Of a stretch of 64,000 nt of DNA, positions 1 through 10,744 are shown one piece after another. This stretch comes from an uncultured Alphaproteobacteria bacterium (lineage in GTDB: Bacteria > Pseudomonadota > Alphaproteobacteria > HIMB59). A model generated the notes under the pieces. That model searched no databases. It saw nothing but the letters and a program-made list of their open reading frames with translations, and was not told the origin of the DNA. Both the position numbers and the translations under genes were made by a program. Each line of letters opens with the position of its first letter. Positions within the stretch are counted from its first letter, which is position 1. The stretch lies in NCBI GenBank assembly GCA_902521465.1, contig CABYRL010000005.1:1-64000 (forward strand). The letters are read 5' to 3'.

Positions 1-103
1 CTTGAGATAAAATATTCATAGGCAATTTTAGAAAACTAAGTCCAAATAAAATCACTAGAATTAAAAGTATTGCGATGGGTATTAGGACTTTTAATTTTTT
101 CAT
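1..103 (-). CDS. N-terminal part of an unidentified membrane-anchored protein
   Basis: The reading frame opens at an ATG at 103 and runs off the left edge of the window, giving 34 residues that begin MKKLKVLIPIAILLILVILF. That is a short basic start followed by one hydrophobic segment, so the protein is either anchored in or exported across the inner membrane. A good ribosome site (AGGA) lies a few bases upstream and overlaps the stop of the antiporter gene, so it is probably the third gene of a uvrB-antiporter-this operon. Too little is present to name a family. Confidence 0.6.
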   Translation of the reverse strand, partial: MKKLKVLIPIAILLILVILFGLSFLKLPMNILSQ

Positions 104-112
104 TTATTTTTC

Positions 113-1039
113 CTACAAATACAAGGTCACAAAATAGATCATATAGGCTAATATAAAGCCAAGAGAAATTAATTTTCCAGCTAATTTTAAAGAAATAATT
201 ACAAAAAATAATAAAGAAGTCAGTAAAAATAGCCATTTATCAATTTGACCAAGTAATTCATAAAAATTTATACTTCCATTGATTAGCACAGCAATAATCG
301 TTATTCCAAATATGTTAGCTATATTTGATCCGAGAATATTTCCAATTGCCAAATTATTTTGTTTTTTTACAATTGATAAAACTGTTGCAATTACCTCAGG
401 CAAAGATGTACCAAAAGCAACAATTGTTATTCCAATTGTAGTTTCTGCAACTCCAAATATGCTAGTTAGATTTTTCGCATAAACAATAAAATACTTAGAA
501 CTAAAAAATAACAAAATAAAAGCTAATATTATTTTTAAAATAATAAAAAAAGATGAAGAATGTGTTGCCTCGGATATTGTGTTAGTTTCATCAATTGGTT
601 TTTTTAATTCAAAATAAATAAAAAAACAAAGTAATCCAAAAAGTAAAACTCCGTAGGTGTAGCCAATATTAAAATTAAATATTATGAAAATAAAAAAAAC
701 GATTGAAAAAATTAAAAAAAATAAAAAAGTACTTTTATCCCTTTTATCAGTCACTAACTTAGTAATGGGATATAGCATGATACCCCCTACCAATAAAATA
801 TTTGCGATATTACTTCCAACAAGATTACCAGCTACTATTCCAACAGAATTTAATTTTATTGCTTGAAATGTTGCTGCAAACTCAGGGAGGGAAGTGCCAA
901 TTGCTATAATAAATATTCCAACAAGTATTGGTCTAATTTTATAAACTTGTGAGATTAGAATTGAATTTTTAATTGCAAAATCACATGACCATATTAATAG
1001 AGCAAGACTTATTAATACTCCTAATAAATTCTCAATCAA
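113..1039 (-). CDS. Calcium/sodium antiporter, CaCA family (YrbG-like)
   Basis: A 308-residue polytopic inner-membrane protein with two homologous halves, each carrying the alpha-repeat motif of the calcium/cation antiporter superfamily. The first reads [11 protein letters not shown] and [11 protein letters not shown], the second [11 protein letters not shown] and [11 protein letters not shown]. The acidic residue within each GTSLPE motif is the ion-binding residue in this family. About ten hydrophobic segments are visible, as expected. The product should exchange Ca2+ (or another cation) against Na+ or H+. The start ATG overlaps the stop of uvrB by 4 nt, implying translational coupling. The exact ion cannot be read from sequence. 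Confidence 0.9.
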   Translation of the reverse strand: MIENLLGVLISLALLIWSCDFAIKNSILISQVYKIRPILVGIFIIAIGTSLPEFAATFQAIKLNSVGIVAGNLVGSNIANILLVGGIMLYPITKLVTDKRDKSTFLFFLIFSIVFFIFIIFNFNIGYTYGVLLFGLLCFFIYFELKKPIDETNTISEATHSSSFFIILKIILAFILLFFSSKYFIVYAKNLTSIFGVAETTIGITIVAFGTSLPEVIATVLSIVKKQNNLAIGNILGSNIANIFGITIIAVLINGSINFYELLGQIDKWLFLLTSLLFFVIISLKLAGKLISLGFILAYMIYFVTLYL

Positions 1040-3018
1040 TTCACACCCATTTGATCTTTTTTAAGCTTCCTTATCTCATCTCTGAACATTGCAGCTTTTT
1101 CAAAATCTAAATTTTCAGCTGCAGATAACATTTTTTTCTCTAATTTTTTAACATGTTTTTCAAATTTATTAGGACTCAATTTATCAATTTCAGATGTACC
1201 CACAGTATAGCTATCTTTTTCATAGATGCTCTCGATAATTTCACCAATATTTCTTTTCACTGATTGAGGGGTTATGTTATTTTTCTTATTAAATTCAACT
1301 TGTTTATTTTTTCTGTATTTTGTTTCCTCAAGAGCTGCTTTAATACTTTTAGTTAATACATCTGCATATAAAATCACCTTTCCATCTATATTTCTGGCTG
1401 CACGACCTATAGTTTGGACCAAACTAGTTTTTGACCTTAAATAACCCTCTTTGTCAGCGTCAAGAATGGCGACTAAACCACACTCAGGAATATCTAGTCC
1501 TTCTCTGAGTAAATTAATACCAATTAAAATATCAATCTCCCCAATTCTTAAAGAGCGAATAAGTTTTATTCTATCAATAGTCTCAACATCAGAATGCATA
1601 TATTCAGCCTTTAAATTATGTTCTTTTAAGTAATTGGTTAAGTCCTCGGCATTTTTTTTTGTAAGAGTTGTAATCAATACTCTATTTTTATTATTGAGTG
1701 TTATTTTAATTTCACCCATCAAATCTTCCACTTGATTGACAGTTGTTTTGATCACACACTCAGGATCAATTAGACCTGTGGGTCGTATAATTTGTTCAAC
1801 ATACTCATTTTCAACTTCATTCAATTCCCATGGCCCAGGAGTTGCAGATAAAAAAATAGTAGGGGGGCGCATCATATTCCATTCTTCAAAAGTTAAAGGT
1901 CGATTATCCAATGCAGATGGAAGTCTAAATCCATAATCTGATAAAGTTTTTTTTCTAGATCGGTCACCTTTATACATTCCATTTATTTGAGGCACGGATA
2001 CATGAGACTCATCAATTATAAGAAGCGAGTTTTCTGGAATAAACTCGTATAGAGTTGGTGGTGGTTCACCAGGCTGTCTTCCACTTAAATATCTCGAATA
2101 ATTCTCAATTCCTGAACATGTTCCCGTTGCCTGTATCATTTCCAAATCAAAATTAGTTCTCTCTTTTAATCTTTGAAATTCAAGCAACTTTTTTTCCTTA
2201 TCAAACTCTTCTAGTCTTATTTTTAAATCTTTCTTAATTTCTTTAATAGCGTTCTCTAATCTTGGTTTTGGAGTAATGTAATGACTATTTGCAAAGATTT
2301 TTACTTCTTCGAAGCTTTGAATGAATTCACCTGTGAGAGGATCAAACTCTTTAATATCTTCCACCTCGTCTCCAAAAAAACTTATCCTCCATGCTATATC
2401 CTCTAAATGCGCAGGAAAAACATCAACCCGATCTCCAGTTACTCGAAACATACCTCTTCTAAAATCAATATTATTTCTTTTATACTGTAACTCTACTAAT
2501 TCTCTCAGGAACTCCATTAAATTAATGTTCTGTCCTTTTTTTATTTCTAAAGTCATTTTAGAGTAAGAGTCAACGGATCCGATGCCGTATATACATGAAA
2601 CACTTGCTACAATAATTACATCTTCTCTTTCTACTAATGATCTAGTAGCTGAGTGTCTAAAACGATCTATTTGCTCATTTATAGAGGACTCTTTTTCTAT
2701 GAATGTATCTGATCGAGGTACATAAGCTTCTGGTTGATAATAATCATAATAACTCACAAAATACTCAACTGCATTTTTAGGAAACAATACTTTTAACTCC
2801 TCATATAATTGAGCAGCCAAGGTCTTATTTGGAGCCATAATCAATGTTGGTCTGTTATATTTTTCAATAACATTTGCAATTGTAAATGTTTTTCCAGAGC
2901 CGGTTACACCCAATAATACTTGGCTTTGTTTCCTTTTTTCTAAACCATCAATCAATTTTTTAATTGCTTGAGGCTGATCTCCTTTAGGTTTATTTTCACT
3001 TACTATTTTAAATGGCAT
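1036..3018 (-). CDS. uvrB: Excinuclease ABC subunit B
   Basis: 660 residues, normal length for UvrB, the damage-verifying helicase-like subunit of nucleotide excision repair that is loaded by UvrA and recruits UvrC. Visible features are Walker A GVTGSGKT at about residues 37-44, the beta-hairpin region that clamps DNA ([17 protein letters not shown]), a DESH Walker B box, the C-terminal helicase motifs ([22 protein letters not shown]) and a C-terminal UVR domain (about 620-655, [17 protein letters not shown]) that contacts UvrC. The gene is divergent from the aminotransferase gene with a 47-nt gap, and the following antiporter overlaps it by 4 nt. Confidence 0.98.
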   Translation of the reverse strand: MPFKIVSENKPKGDQPQAIKKLIDGLEKRKQSQVLLGVTGSGKTFTIANVIEKYNRPTLIMAPNKTLAAQLYEELKVLFPKNAVEYFVSYYDYYQPEAYVPRSDTFIEKESSINEQIDRFRHSATRSLVEREDVIIVASVSCIYGIGSVDSYSKMTLEIKKGQNINLMEFLRELVELQYKRNNIDFRRGMFRVTGDRVDVFPAHLEDIAWRISFFGDEVEDIKEFDPLTGEFIQSFEEVKIFANSHYITPKPRLENAIKEIKKDLKIRLEEFDKEKKLLEFQRLKERTNFDLEMIQATGTCSGIENYSRYLSGRQPGEPPPTLYEFIPENSLLIIDESHVSVPQINGMYKGDRSRKKTLSDYGFRLPSALDNRPLTFEEWNMMRPPTIFLSATPGPWELNEVENEYVEQIIRPTGLIDPECVIKTTVNQVEDLMGEIKITLNNKNRVLITTLTKKNAEDLTNYLKEHNLKAEYMHSDVETIDRIKLIRSLRIGEIDILIGINLLREGLDIPECGLVAILDADKEGYLRSKTSLVQTIGRAARNIDGKVILYADVLTKSIKAALEETKYRKNKQVEFNKKNNITPQSVKRNIGEIIESIYEKDSYTVGTSEIDKLSPNKFEKHVKKLEKKMLSAAENLDFEKAAMFRDEIRKLKKDQMGVN

Positions 3019-3065
3019 ACTTGTAGAAATTTATAAATAAGTTTATAGATAACTAAATAAAAAAA

Positions 3066-4262
3066 ATGATTTCAAATAGAGTAAATAACATAAAACCATC
3101 ATTAACTATAGCTACCAATATGAAGGCTCAGGAACTGAAAAGAGCTGGTAAGGATGTGATTGTTTTAGCAGCCGGAGAACCAGATTTTGATACACCTGAT
3201 CACATTAAAAGCGCAGCTATTGAGGCCATAAATAAGGGTTTTACTAAGTATGTACCAGGTAAAGGAACACCAGACCTGCAAGTCGCAATTCAAAAAAAAT
3301 TTCAAAGAGATAATAACTTAGATTATGAACTTGGTAATATTACAGTTGGAGTTGGTGGAAAGCATATAATTTATAATGCTTTCTCAGCAACTATTAATCA
3401 AGGTGATGAAGTTATAATCCCTGCTCCATATTGGGTGAGTTACCCCGATATTGTAATTTTAAATGATGGAAAACCCATCATAGTTGAGTGTGGTGAGCAA
3501 AATGGTTTTAAAATCACACCCGAGGATTTGGAGAAAAATATATCTTTAAAAACAAAATGGCTGATGCTAAATAGCCCAAGTAATCCGACTGGATCTATGT
3601 ATACCAAAGAGGAATTGGTTGCTATAGGAGATGTTCTTAAAAGTTATGAAAATATTTATATTTTATCAGATGATATTTATGAAAAGATTGTTTATGACAC
3701 CAATGATTTCAAAACAATAGCTGAAGTTTGCCCATTTTTAAAAGAAAGAACGTTAACGATGAATGGATTATCCAAGTCTTATTGTATGACAGGCTGGAGA
3801 GTAGGCTACGCAGCAGGTCCAGTCAGTCTCATCAATGCAATGAACAAAGTTCAATCACAAAACGTATCTTCAACAGCATCAATATCAATGGCGGCTTCTG
3901 TTGAGGCATTAAATGGAGATCAAAGTTTTATCATATCAAACAATGAATCTTTTCTTAGAAGGCGTAATTTAGTTGTAAAACACTTAAATGAAACACCTGG
4001 ATTGTCTTGCAGAACTCCAGAGGGTGCTTTTTACGTTTTTGCTTCATGTAAAGGAGTTTTAGGTAAGACAACGGAGTCTGGTAAAAAACTCTTAACTGAT
4101 GGTGACTTTATGGATTATCTTCTTGAAGAGGTGGGTGTTGCAGGTGTACAAGGTTCTGCATTTGGGCTAGAGGGTTTCTTTAGAATATCTTATGCAACCT
4201 CTGACTCAATATTAGAGGATGCCTGCCAAAGAATTAAAACTGCTTGTTCTAAATTAAGTTAA
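3066..4262 (+). CDS. aspC: Class I pyridoxal-phosphate aminotransferase, aspartate aminotransferase type
   Basis: 398 residues of the fold-type I PLP aminotransferase family, closest in appearance to the bacterial Ib aspartate/prephenate aminotransferases. The cofactor lysine is K237 in SKSYCMTGWRVGY. The substrate-binding asparagine and proline are in NSPSNPTG, and the C-terminal arginine that binds the alpha-carboxylate is in FRISYATS. It would interconvert aspartate and oxaloacetate with 2-oxoglutarate/glutamate. Its 3' end overlaps the convergent pyk gene by 9 nt. The subfamily (aspartate only, or aspartate plus prephenate) is not resolved. Confidence 0.92.
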   Translation: MISNRVNNIKPSLTIATNMKAQELKRAGKDVIVLAAGEPDFDTPDHIKSAAIEAINKGFTKYVPGKGTPDLQVAIQKKFQRDNNLDYELGNITVGVGGKHIIYNAFSATINQGDEVIIPAPYWVSYPDIVILNDGKPIIVECGEQNGFKITPEDLEKNISLKTKWLMLNSPSNPTGSMYTKEELVAIGDVLKSYENIYILSDDIYEKIVYDTNDFKTIAEVCPFLKERTLTMNGLSKSYCMTGWRVGYAAGPVSLINAMNKVQSQNVSSTASISMAASVEALNGDQSFIISNNESFLRRRNLVVKHLNETPGLSCRTPEGAFYVFASCKGVLGKTTESGKKLLTDGDFMDYLLEEVGVAGVQGSAFGLEGFFRISYATSDSILEDACQRIKTACSKLS

Positions 4263-5690
4263 TTTACTATTAGAAATAATTTTAGCTATTCGAAGAATAT
4301 TTGTATTTCCAACTTTTCCAAAAGGCACTCCAGCTGTGATTATTATTTTTTCACCATGTTTTAGAATTTTTCTTACCTTTGCTATTTTACAGGCACGGTC
4401 AACCATCTCAGTTGATGATGAAATTTCATCTACAACATCCATAAAAGTACCCCAAGTTAAAGCATTTTGACGAGCAACTTTTTTTTTAGTTGTTAATCCT
4501 ATTAAGGTCACATCAGGCCTCATCCTTGCGACTCTTAAAACAGATCTTCCTGATTGAGAAAATGTTGCAATACAACTACATTCAGCAATGGTGGCTACTT
4601 CAAGTGCCGCAGTAGCTATAGCCTCTGTTGATGTTTTTACCATATTCAAATTATAATTTTGAATATTAGCTAAATATTTAGGATCACTTTCAACGCGTTT
4701 AATAATTTTATTCATCATTTCTACAGACTCTTTGGGATAATTACCAGCAGCTGACTCTGCAGATAACATTACAGCGTCTACTCCTTGAAATACTGCTGTA
4801 GCGACATCAGAGGCCTCAGCCCTTGTCGGAGTAGGTGAGTCAATCATACTCTCAAGCATTTGGGTAGCAACAATACATGGCTTTCCAAATTTTCTACATG
4901 CAGCGACCATTGTTCTTTGATGAATTGGCACATCTTCTGGGTTGGTTTCAACACCCAGATCTCCTCTAGCAACCATTATTCCATCAGAATTTTCAGTTAT
5001 CGACTCAATTTCTTTCATAGCAGAGGGTTTTTCTACTTTAACCATTACTTTAAATTTTGCAGGAATAAGTTTTTTTGCTGTTAATAAATCTTTTGTAGTT
5101 TGAATAAATGAAAGAGCTATCCAATCAACATCAAGTTTAATAGCTAGCTCTAAATCTTTTTTATCTTTTGGAGTAATTATTTTTAAATCAAGTTTTGTAT
5201 CTGGAATATTCAATCCTTTGTTATTAGAAATTTCCCCACTATCTGTAACAACACATTTAATTGCAGAAGCAGATTTTGATTTTACTTTTAACCTTACCTT
5301 ACCATCATTCACTAACAGCCTTTGTCCGATTGCTATAGATTTGAAAATTTCTTTGTGAGGCAAGTAGACTCGAGAACTGTCACCGTCTTTTTTATTTTGA
5401 TCAAAAGTAAATATTTGGTTTTTTTTTAGTTGTTCTTTGACATTTAGAAATCTACCAACTCTGAATTTGGGACCCTGTAAGTCACCTAAAATACAAATAT
5501 AACGATCATGTTTTTTTTCTAAATTTCTAATAATTTTAACTTTTTTTTTGTGATCCTCATGGTCACCATGACTAAAATTAAGACGAAATACGTCAGCACC
5601 AGATAGAAATAATTTCTCAATAGCTTTTTCAGTCTCACAGGCTGGTCCTAAAGTTGCAACAATTTTGGCTTTACGGTTTCTAAGTTTCAT
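4254..5690 (-). CDS. pyk: Pyruvate kinase
   Basis: 478 residues, the normal size. It catalyses phosphoenolpyruvate + ADP to pyruvate + ATP, the last step of glycolysis. N-terminal KIVATLGPACETE and FRLNFSHGDHEDH carry active-site residues. The B domain follows at about 70-170. The K/Mg-binding signature is VMVKVEKPSAMKEIE, then MVARGDLGVE, then the conserved ATQMLESMIDSPTPTRAEASDVATAV stretch (quoted in part). The C-terminal allosteric domain is complete. Divergent from the DUF1244 gene. Confidence 0.97.
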   Translation of the reverse strand: MKLRNRKAKIVATLGPACETEKAIEKLFLSGADVFRLNFSHGDHEDHKKKVKIIRNLEKKHDRYICILGDLQGPKFRVGRFLNVKEQLKKNQIFTFDQNKKDGDSSRVYLPHKEIFKSIAIGQRLLVNDGKVRLKVKSKSASAIKCVVTDSGEISNNKGLNIPDTKLDLKIITPKDKKDLELAIKLDVDWIALSFIQTTKDLLTAKKLIPAKFKVMVKVEKPSAMKEIESITENSDGIMVARGDLGVETNPEDVPIHQRTMVAACRKFGKPCIVATQMLESMIDSPTPTRAEASDVATAVFQGVDAVMLSAESAAGNYPKESVEMMNKIIKRVESDPKYLANIQNYNLNMVKTSTEAIATAALEVATIAECSCIATFSQSGRSVLRVARMRPDVTLIGLTTKKKVARQNALTWGTFMDVVDEISSSTEMVDRACKIAKVRKILKHGEKIIITAGVPFGKVGNTNILRIAKIISNSKLT

Positions 5691-5737
5691 TTGATTTGTT
5701 TAGAAATTAATAAATAACATGATATTAGTAAATTACC

Positions 5738-6031
5738 ATGAGTAAAATATCAAAAGAACAAGAGTACAAAATTAAAGCTAACGTACTTGATCATTTAATT
5801 AATCATTTAAGAGATAGGTCTGATGTGCAAAATATTGACCTGATGAATCTGAGTGGATTTTGCAGAAATTGTTTATCAAAATGGTATGTAAAATATGCAA
5901 AAGAGGAAAACTATGATCTAGACTATGAGGAATCAAGAAAGATTATTTATGGAATGACTTACTCTGAATGGAAAAGTAAATATCAATCAGAGGCAACAAA
6001 AGAACAAGTAGAACAATTTAAAAAAAAATAG
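5738..6031 (+). CDS. DUF1244 family protein
   Basis: 97 residues matching the small conserved DUF1244 family of proteobacteria by its core NIDLMNLSGFCRNCLSKWY and by the C-terminal YGMTYSEWKSKYQ. Two cysteines in FCRNC could bind metal. The function of the family is not established to my knowledge. It starts an operon: the oligoendopeptidase gene begins 5 nt after its stop. Confidence 0.85.
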   Translation: MSKISKEQEYKIKANVLDHLINHLRDRSDVQNIDLMNLSGFCRNCLSKWYVKYAKEENYDLDYEESRKIIYGMTYSEWKSKYQSEATKEQVEQFKKK

Positions 6032-6036
6032 TTTAG

Positions 6037-7788
6037 ATGACCGAGAAATTGCCGAATTGGAATTTAGGAGATTTTTATTCTTCTATCAAAGATGAAGGAA
6101 TAGATCTTGATATCGAAAAATATAGAAATTTCTCTAAATCTTTCAACAAAAAATACAAAGGTCAATTAGTTAATCAAGCTCAAAACCTCGAAAGCATCAT
6201 AAAAGAGTATGAAGACGGTAATGAACTTGGTGACAAGCTTGGCAATTTTGCTTTTTTGATATACGCAACAAATATGAACGACCAAGAGACGGTTCAATTT
6301 TATCAAGGTATAAATGAAAAACTTACAGAGATATCATCAAACTTGATTTTTTTTACAAATGAAATAAATGCTACAAACGACTCAGAATTTGAAAATTTTT
6401 TATCAAATGCTGGCAAATATAAAAATTGGTTAACCAACATCCGTCGATATAAACAACATCAACTTGATGAAAAGAGTGAGATGATTTTCCTTGATAAGAA
6501 TTTAACCTCTAACTCTTCATGGGTGAGATTCTTTGAAGAACAAATAAATGATTTAAAATTTAAAATCGATGATAAATATTTAAATAGTTCAGAAGCTTTA
6601 AATTTATTATCTGATCATAAATCAACAACCAGAAAAAAAGCAGCAAAAAGTATTGAAGATGTTTTTAAATCGAATGTAAAAACTTTTTCTTTTATTACAA
6701 ACACTCTCGCAAAAGATAAAATCACTAATGATAAGTGGAGAAAATACAAATCTCCAATAGACTCAAGAAATTTAGCGAATAATGTTGAAAATGAAGTTGT
6801 CGAGGCACTAACTAAAAGTGTCACTTCAAATTACAAGAATATCTCACATCGATACTATAAAATTAAGGCCAAACTTTTTAATCAAGAAAAACTTAATTAT
6901 TGGGATAGAAATGCACCTTATCCTGACTCACCTAATAAAAAGATAAATTGGTCTGAGGCAAAAGATATTGTAATCCGCTCATATGCTAACTTTGATAAAA
7001 GTTTTGAAGATATTGTATTATTATTTTTTAATAACAGTTGGATTGATGCAGAACTAAAATCAGGTAAATCTCCAGGAGCATTTGCAGCTTCTACAATTCC
7101 CTCAATACACCCTTACATTTTGACAAACTTCCACGGTAAAACAAGAGATGTAATGACATTAGCTCATGAACTTGGACATGGATGTCACCAATATTTGTCT
7201 GCTAAACAAGGTTTGCTGTTATCCAGCACTCCACTTACTCTAGCAGAGACTGCAAGTGTCTTTGGAGAGATGATGACTTTTCGAACATTACTCGAAGATA
7301 GTGATAAGAGTGCCAGAAAATATCTTTTAGCATCAAAAATAGAAGACATGATTAACACTGTTGTCAGGCAAATATCATTTTTTGAATTTGAAAAGTTAGT
7401 TCACAATGAGAGAAAAAAAGGAGAGCTATCATCTGATCAACTTTGTGATTTTTGGATGAAAACACAATCTGAAAGTCTTGGGCCTAATATTGAATTAACA
7501 GATGGATATAGATATTTTTGGACATACATACCTCATTTTATTCATACTCCCTTTTATGTATATGCTTATGCTTTTGGAGATTGTTTAGTAAACATTTTGA
7601 TTCAACTTTATGATGAGGACCTTCCAAATTTTAAGGAAAGTTACATTAGTCTTTTAAAAAGTGGTGGCTCGAAACACTATAGTGAAGTTTTAAAACCATT
7701 TAATGTGGATCTAAAACAAAAAAACAGTTGGGAAAAAGGCCTCTCAATGATTTCTGGTCTAATAGATGAGTTTGAAAAAAGTCTTTAG
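6037..7788 (+). CDS. pepF: Oligoendopeptidase F, M3 metallopeptidase family
   Basis: 583 residues with the M3 family zinc motif HELGH at about 378-382 (TLAHELGHGCHQYLSA). The third zinc ligand is a downstream glutamate in TLAETASVFGEMM. The N-terminal helical domain and the C-terminal TDGYRYFWTYIPHFIHTPFY region are typical of PepF. It should cleave short peptides in the cytoplasm for amino-acid recycling, as no signal peptide is present. Second gene of a tight DUF1244-pepF-ABC1 operon (gaps of 5 and 6 nt). Confidence 0.93.
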   Translation: MTEKLPNWNLGDFYSSIKDEGIDLDIEKYRNFSKSFNKKYKGQLVNQAQNLESIIKEYEDGNELGDKLGNFAFLIYATNMNDQETVQFYQGINEKLTEISSNLIFFTNEINATNDSEFENFLSNAGKYKNWLTNIRRYKQHQLDEKSEMIFLDKNLTSNSSWVRFFEEQINDLKFKIDDKYLNSSEALNLLSDHKSTTRKKAAKSIEDVFKSNVKTFSFITNTLAKDKITNDKWRKYKSPIDSRNLANNVENEVVEALTKSVTSNYKNISHRYYKIKAKLFNQEKLNYWDRNAPYPDSPNKKINWSEAKDIVIRSYANFDKSFEDIVLLFFNNSWIDAELKSGKSPGAFAASTIPSIHPYILTNFHGKTRDVMTLAHELGHGCHQYLSAKQGLLLSSTPLTLAETASVFGEMMTFRTLLEDSDKSARKYLLASKIEDMINTVVRQISFFEFEKLVHNERKKGELSSDQLCDFWMKTQSESLGPNIELTDGYRYFWTYIPHFIHTPFYVYAYAFGDCLVNILIQLYDEDLPNFKESYISLLKSGGSKHYSEVLKPFNVDLKQKNSWEKGLSMISGLIDEFEKSL

Positions 7789-7794
7789 TTTAAA

Positions 7795-9123
7795 ATGAAA
7801 GAAGAAAATAATTTAGTATCAAGAGTAAAAAGGTACTCAAAAGTCACAACTTCCATGACTTCTTTAGCTACGAAATTTGCAGGTAAAAAATATTTAAATT
7901 TTGATTTAAGTGATCAAAAGTATGCGGCTCAAATTACAGAGATTTTAGGTAATTTAAAAGGACCTTTGATGAAGGTGGCACAATTAAGCGCCACTATTCC
8001 TGATTTACTGCCTGAAGAGTATGCTAGAAAATTAGCTGAATTACAGTCAAATGCACCTCCAATGTCTTGGGTGTTTGTAAAAAGAAGAATGAAAGCTGAA
8101 TTAGGTGAAAATTGGCAAAATAACTTCAAAGAATTCAATCAAGAGGCAAGTTTTGCTGCCTCTTTAGGTCAGGTTCACAAGGCCAAATTGAAAACCAATG
8201 ATTATGTTGCGTGTAAGCTCCAATATCCTGATATGTCCTCAGCAGTAGAGGCTGACTTAAACCAATTAAAAATAATATTTAAAATCTACTCTAGTTATAA
8301 TAAATCAATACAAATTAGAGAGATCTATAAAGAAATAGAAGCAAGACTAAAAGAAGAATTAAATTATAGTTTAGAAAACAAACATTTAAAAATTTTTAAA
8401 TTTATTCATAAAAATAACTCTTATATCAAAATTCCAAATGTTTACGAAAAAATATCTACAAACAGGCTTTTAGTGATGGAATTTCTTAACGGTAAAAAAT
8501 TAATCGAATATAAAAATGCACCACAAAAAACTAGAAATGAATTAGCAAAAAAATTATTCATGGCATGGTACTTACCCTTTTATAAATACGGTATAATTCA
8601 TGGAGATCCACACTTAGGTAATTACTCAGTAGATAATAAAAATAATATTAATCTATTTGATTATGGTTGTGTAAGAATATTTCCACCTAAGTTTGTAAAG
8701 GGCGTAATAGACCTTTATTTTGCTCTAAAAGAAAAAGACAACAAAAAGATAAAAACTGCTTATCAAGTATGGGGGTTTAAAGACATTGATGATAAATTAA
8801 TGAATGTTTTAAATAAATGGGCTTTATTCTTGTATGATCCAATCTTAAAAAATGAGGTTCGAAAGATACAAGACTCAGATAGTGGTATATATGGAGCTAA
8901 AATAGCTAGCGAAGTCCATAAAGAGCTCAAAAAATATGGAGGAGTTAAACCTCCAAGAGAGTTTGTATTTATGGATCGAGCAGCTGTTGGTTTGGGGTCA
9001 ATCTTTATTCATTTGAAAGCTGAAATAAATTGGTACAAGCTTTTTCATGACTTAATTAAAGATTTTTCAGTTAAAAGTGTTGAATCCAATCAAAAAAAAG
9101 CATTCAAATTTGCCGGTTTATGA
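7795..9123 (+). CDS. ABC1/UbiB family atypical kinase (AarF-like)
   Basis: 442 residues of the ABC1 (ADCK/UbiB) protein-kinase-like family, which supports ubiquinone synthesis or related lipid metabolism. Family marks are the N-terminal LMKVAQ motif (KxGQ region, here with Ala in place of Gly), the alanine-rich nucleotide loop EASFAASLGQVHKAKL, the lysine in ACKLQYP, the catalytic HGDPHLGNY and the metal-binding FDYGCVR. A C-terminal membrane segment like that of true UbiB is not obvious, so this is more like the short cytoplasmic ABC1 kinases. Third gene of the operon. Confidence 0.9.
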   Translation: MKEENNLVSRVKRYSKVTTSMTSLATKFAGKKYLNFDLSDQKYAAQITEILGNLKGPLMKVAQLSATIPDLLPEEYARKLAELQSNAPPMSWVFVKRRMKAELGENWQNNFKEFNQEASFAASLGQVHKAKLKTNDYVACKLQYPDMSSAVEADLNQLKIIFKIYSSYNKSIQIREIYKEIEARLKEELNYSLENKHLKIFKFIHKNNSYIKIPNVYEKISTNRLLVMEFLNGKKLIEYKNAPQKTRNELAKKLFMAWYLPFYKYGIIHGDPHLGNYSVDNKNNINLFDYGCVRIFPPKFVKGVIDLYFALKEKDNKKIKTAYQVWGFKDIDDKLMNVLNKWALFLYDPILKNEVRKIQDSDSGIYGAKIASEVHKELKKYGGVKPPREFVFMDRAAVGLGSIFIHLKAEINWYKLFHDLIKDFSVKSVESNQKKAFKFAGL

Positions 9124-9219
9124 TGACTTTCAACAAATGTTTAATAAATTTTATAAATCTTAGACTTAACAAATTAGATTTATCTGATATACAACATAAC
9201 TTCTAAAAGGAACAAGTTA

Positions 9220-10335
9220 ATGATAATAGGCGCAGTTAAAGAAAAAAAAAAGTTTGAGAATAGAGTTTCTATTTCTCCTGATGATGTAAAAAACTATGTA
9301 AAAGCTGGTCACCAAGTATTTATTGAAAAGGGGGCAGGTTCACTTTCAGGTTTTAATGATAAATCGTATAAAGAGTCTGGAGCGACTCTATCTACTTCAA
9401 AAGAAGTTTTTAAGAATTCTGATATTATTTTAAAAATAAATTGCCCAACCTCAGATGAATCTAAATTAATAAAAAATAATTCTATGGTTATTTCTCAAAT
9501 CAGTACACAGAACAACCAAGACAGTATTAAAATTTTAAATTCTAAAAAAATATCAGCGTTTGCTTTAGAACTAGTCCCAAGAATTACTCGAGCTCAAGAT
9601 ATGGATATTTTGTCCTCTCAAGCAAATTTAGCAGGATATCATGCGGTTATAGATGCTGCTCAAGAATTTAACAGAGTATTACCATTATTTATGACTGCTG
9701 CTGGTAAAGTTACTCCGGCAAATGTTTTAGTCATAGGTGCAGGTGTTGCAGGTTTACAAGCTATAGCAACTGCTAAACGATTAGGTGCTATTGTTTTTGC
9801 TACAGACGTAAGAATAGCCTCAAAAGAGCAAGTTGAGAGTCTTGGTGGTAAATTTGTTATGGTCGAGGATGAGGAGTCTAAGAATGCTGAAACGAAGGGT
9901 GGTTATGCAAAAGAAATGAGTGCAGAGTACCAAAAAAAACAAGAGGCTTTATTGGCAGAAACTTTAAAGACAATGGATATTGTAATATGTACTGCTCAAA
10001 TACCAGGAAGAAAAGCACCTTTAATTTTGAAAAAAGAAATGTTGGAGAACATGCAAAATGGTTCAGTTATTGTTGATCTAGCTGTAGAGTCAGGAGGGAA
10101 CTGTGAATTTAGCCAAGTTGGAAAAGTCGTTTCAAAAAATGGTCTTAAGATTGTAGGTCATGCAAACGTTCCTGGCAGAGTAGCAAATAATGCCTCAAGC
10201 CTTTTTTCAAAAAATATTTCTAACTTTTTAAAATTAATGAACTTTGAAGATAAGAAAAAATCTATGATTAATAAAAGTGATGAAATTATTAAAGCTACAA
10301 TGATTTGCTCAGCTGGAAAGATTTTAATAAAATAA
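9220..10335 (+). CDS. pntAA: NAD(P) transhydrogenase subunit alpha part 1 (soluble NAD-binding domain I)
   Basis: 371 residues forming domain I of the proton-translocating transhydrogenase, which binds NAD(H) on the cytoplasmic side. It shows the alanine dehydrogenase/PNT N-terminal domain (GAVKEKKKFENRVSISP), the Rossmann motif VLVIGAGVAGLQAIATAKRLGA and the mobile loop containing GGYAKEMS. A good ribosome site (AAGGA) precedes the ATG. Together with the next two genes it makes the split three-subunit form known from Rhodospirillum. The complex uses the proton gradient to reduce NADP+ with NADH. Confidence 0.96.
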   Translation: MIIGAVKEKKKFENRVSISPDDVKNYVKAGHQVFIEKGAGSLSGFNDKSYKESGATLSTSKEVFKNSDIILKINCPTSDESKLIKNNSMVISQISTQNNQDSIKILNSKKISAFALELVPRITRAQDMDILSSQANLAGYHAVIDAAQEFNRVLPLFMTAAGKVTPANVLVIGAGVAGLQAIATAKRLGAIVFATDVRIASKEQVESLGGKFVMVEDEESKNAETKGGYAKEMSAEYQKKQEALLAETLKTMDIVICTAQIPGRKAPLILKKEMLENMQNGSVIVDLAVESGGNCEFSQVGKVVSKNGLKIVGHANVPGRVANNASSLFSKNISNFLKLMNFEDKKKSMINKSDEIIKATMICSAGKILIK

Positions 10336-10347
10336 AAAGGAGTTACT

Positions 10348-10737
10348 ATGTCAGAAATTTCAAATCAATTAGAAAGTTTATCATACAAAGCACAACAAAT
10401 TGCAAATGAAGCAAGCCAGCTAGCATCTAGTGTGGCCGAAACATCTGGAGGCCATAGTGACTTTATTATTTTTGGTATAACTGTTTTGGTATTGGCTTGT
10501 TTTGTAGGTTATTATGTAGTTTGGTCGGTTACCCCAGCTTTACACAGTCCTTTAATGGGTGTCACAAACGCTATTTCGTCCGTAATTATTGTTGGAGCTT
10601 TATTGGCCGCAGGTCCTGTTGATACTAACATTTCTAAATATTTTGGTTTAGTTGCTGTAACTCTTGCTGCTGTTAACATATTTGGGGGGTTTGTTGTAAC
10701 AAATCGAATGCTCTCCATGTTTAAAAAGAAACAATAG
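10348..10737 (+). CDS. pntAB: NAD(P) transhydrogenase subunit alpha part 2 (membrane)
   Basis: 129 residues. A polar N-terminal arm is followed by three to four transmembrane segments ([56 protein letters not shown]) typical of the PntAB membrane piece. It forms part of the proton channel with PntB. The ATG follows a strong AAGGAG site and sits 12 nt after pntAA. The gap to pntB is only 7 nt, so the three genes are one operon. Confidence 0.95.
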   Translation: MSEISNQLESLSYKAQQIANEASQLASSVAETSGGHSDFIIFGITVLVLACFVGYYVVWSVTPALHSPLMGVTNAISSVIIVGALLAAGPVDTNISKYFGLVAVTLAAVNIFGGFVVTNRMLSMFKKKQ

Positions 10738-10744
10738 GTAAAAA

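Noticed and set aside
279-482. Plus-strand ORFs opposite the antiporter and many similar 60-80 aa ORFs (for example 684, 1451, 4860, 10512, 54459, 58709)
   Set aside because: They are shadows of conserved genes on the other strand, with no ribosome sites or recognisable protein features.
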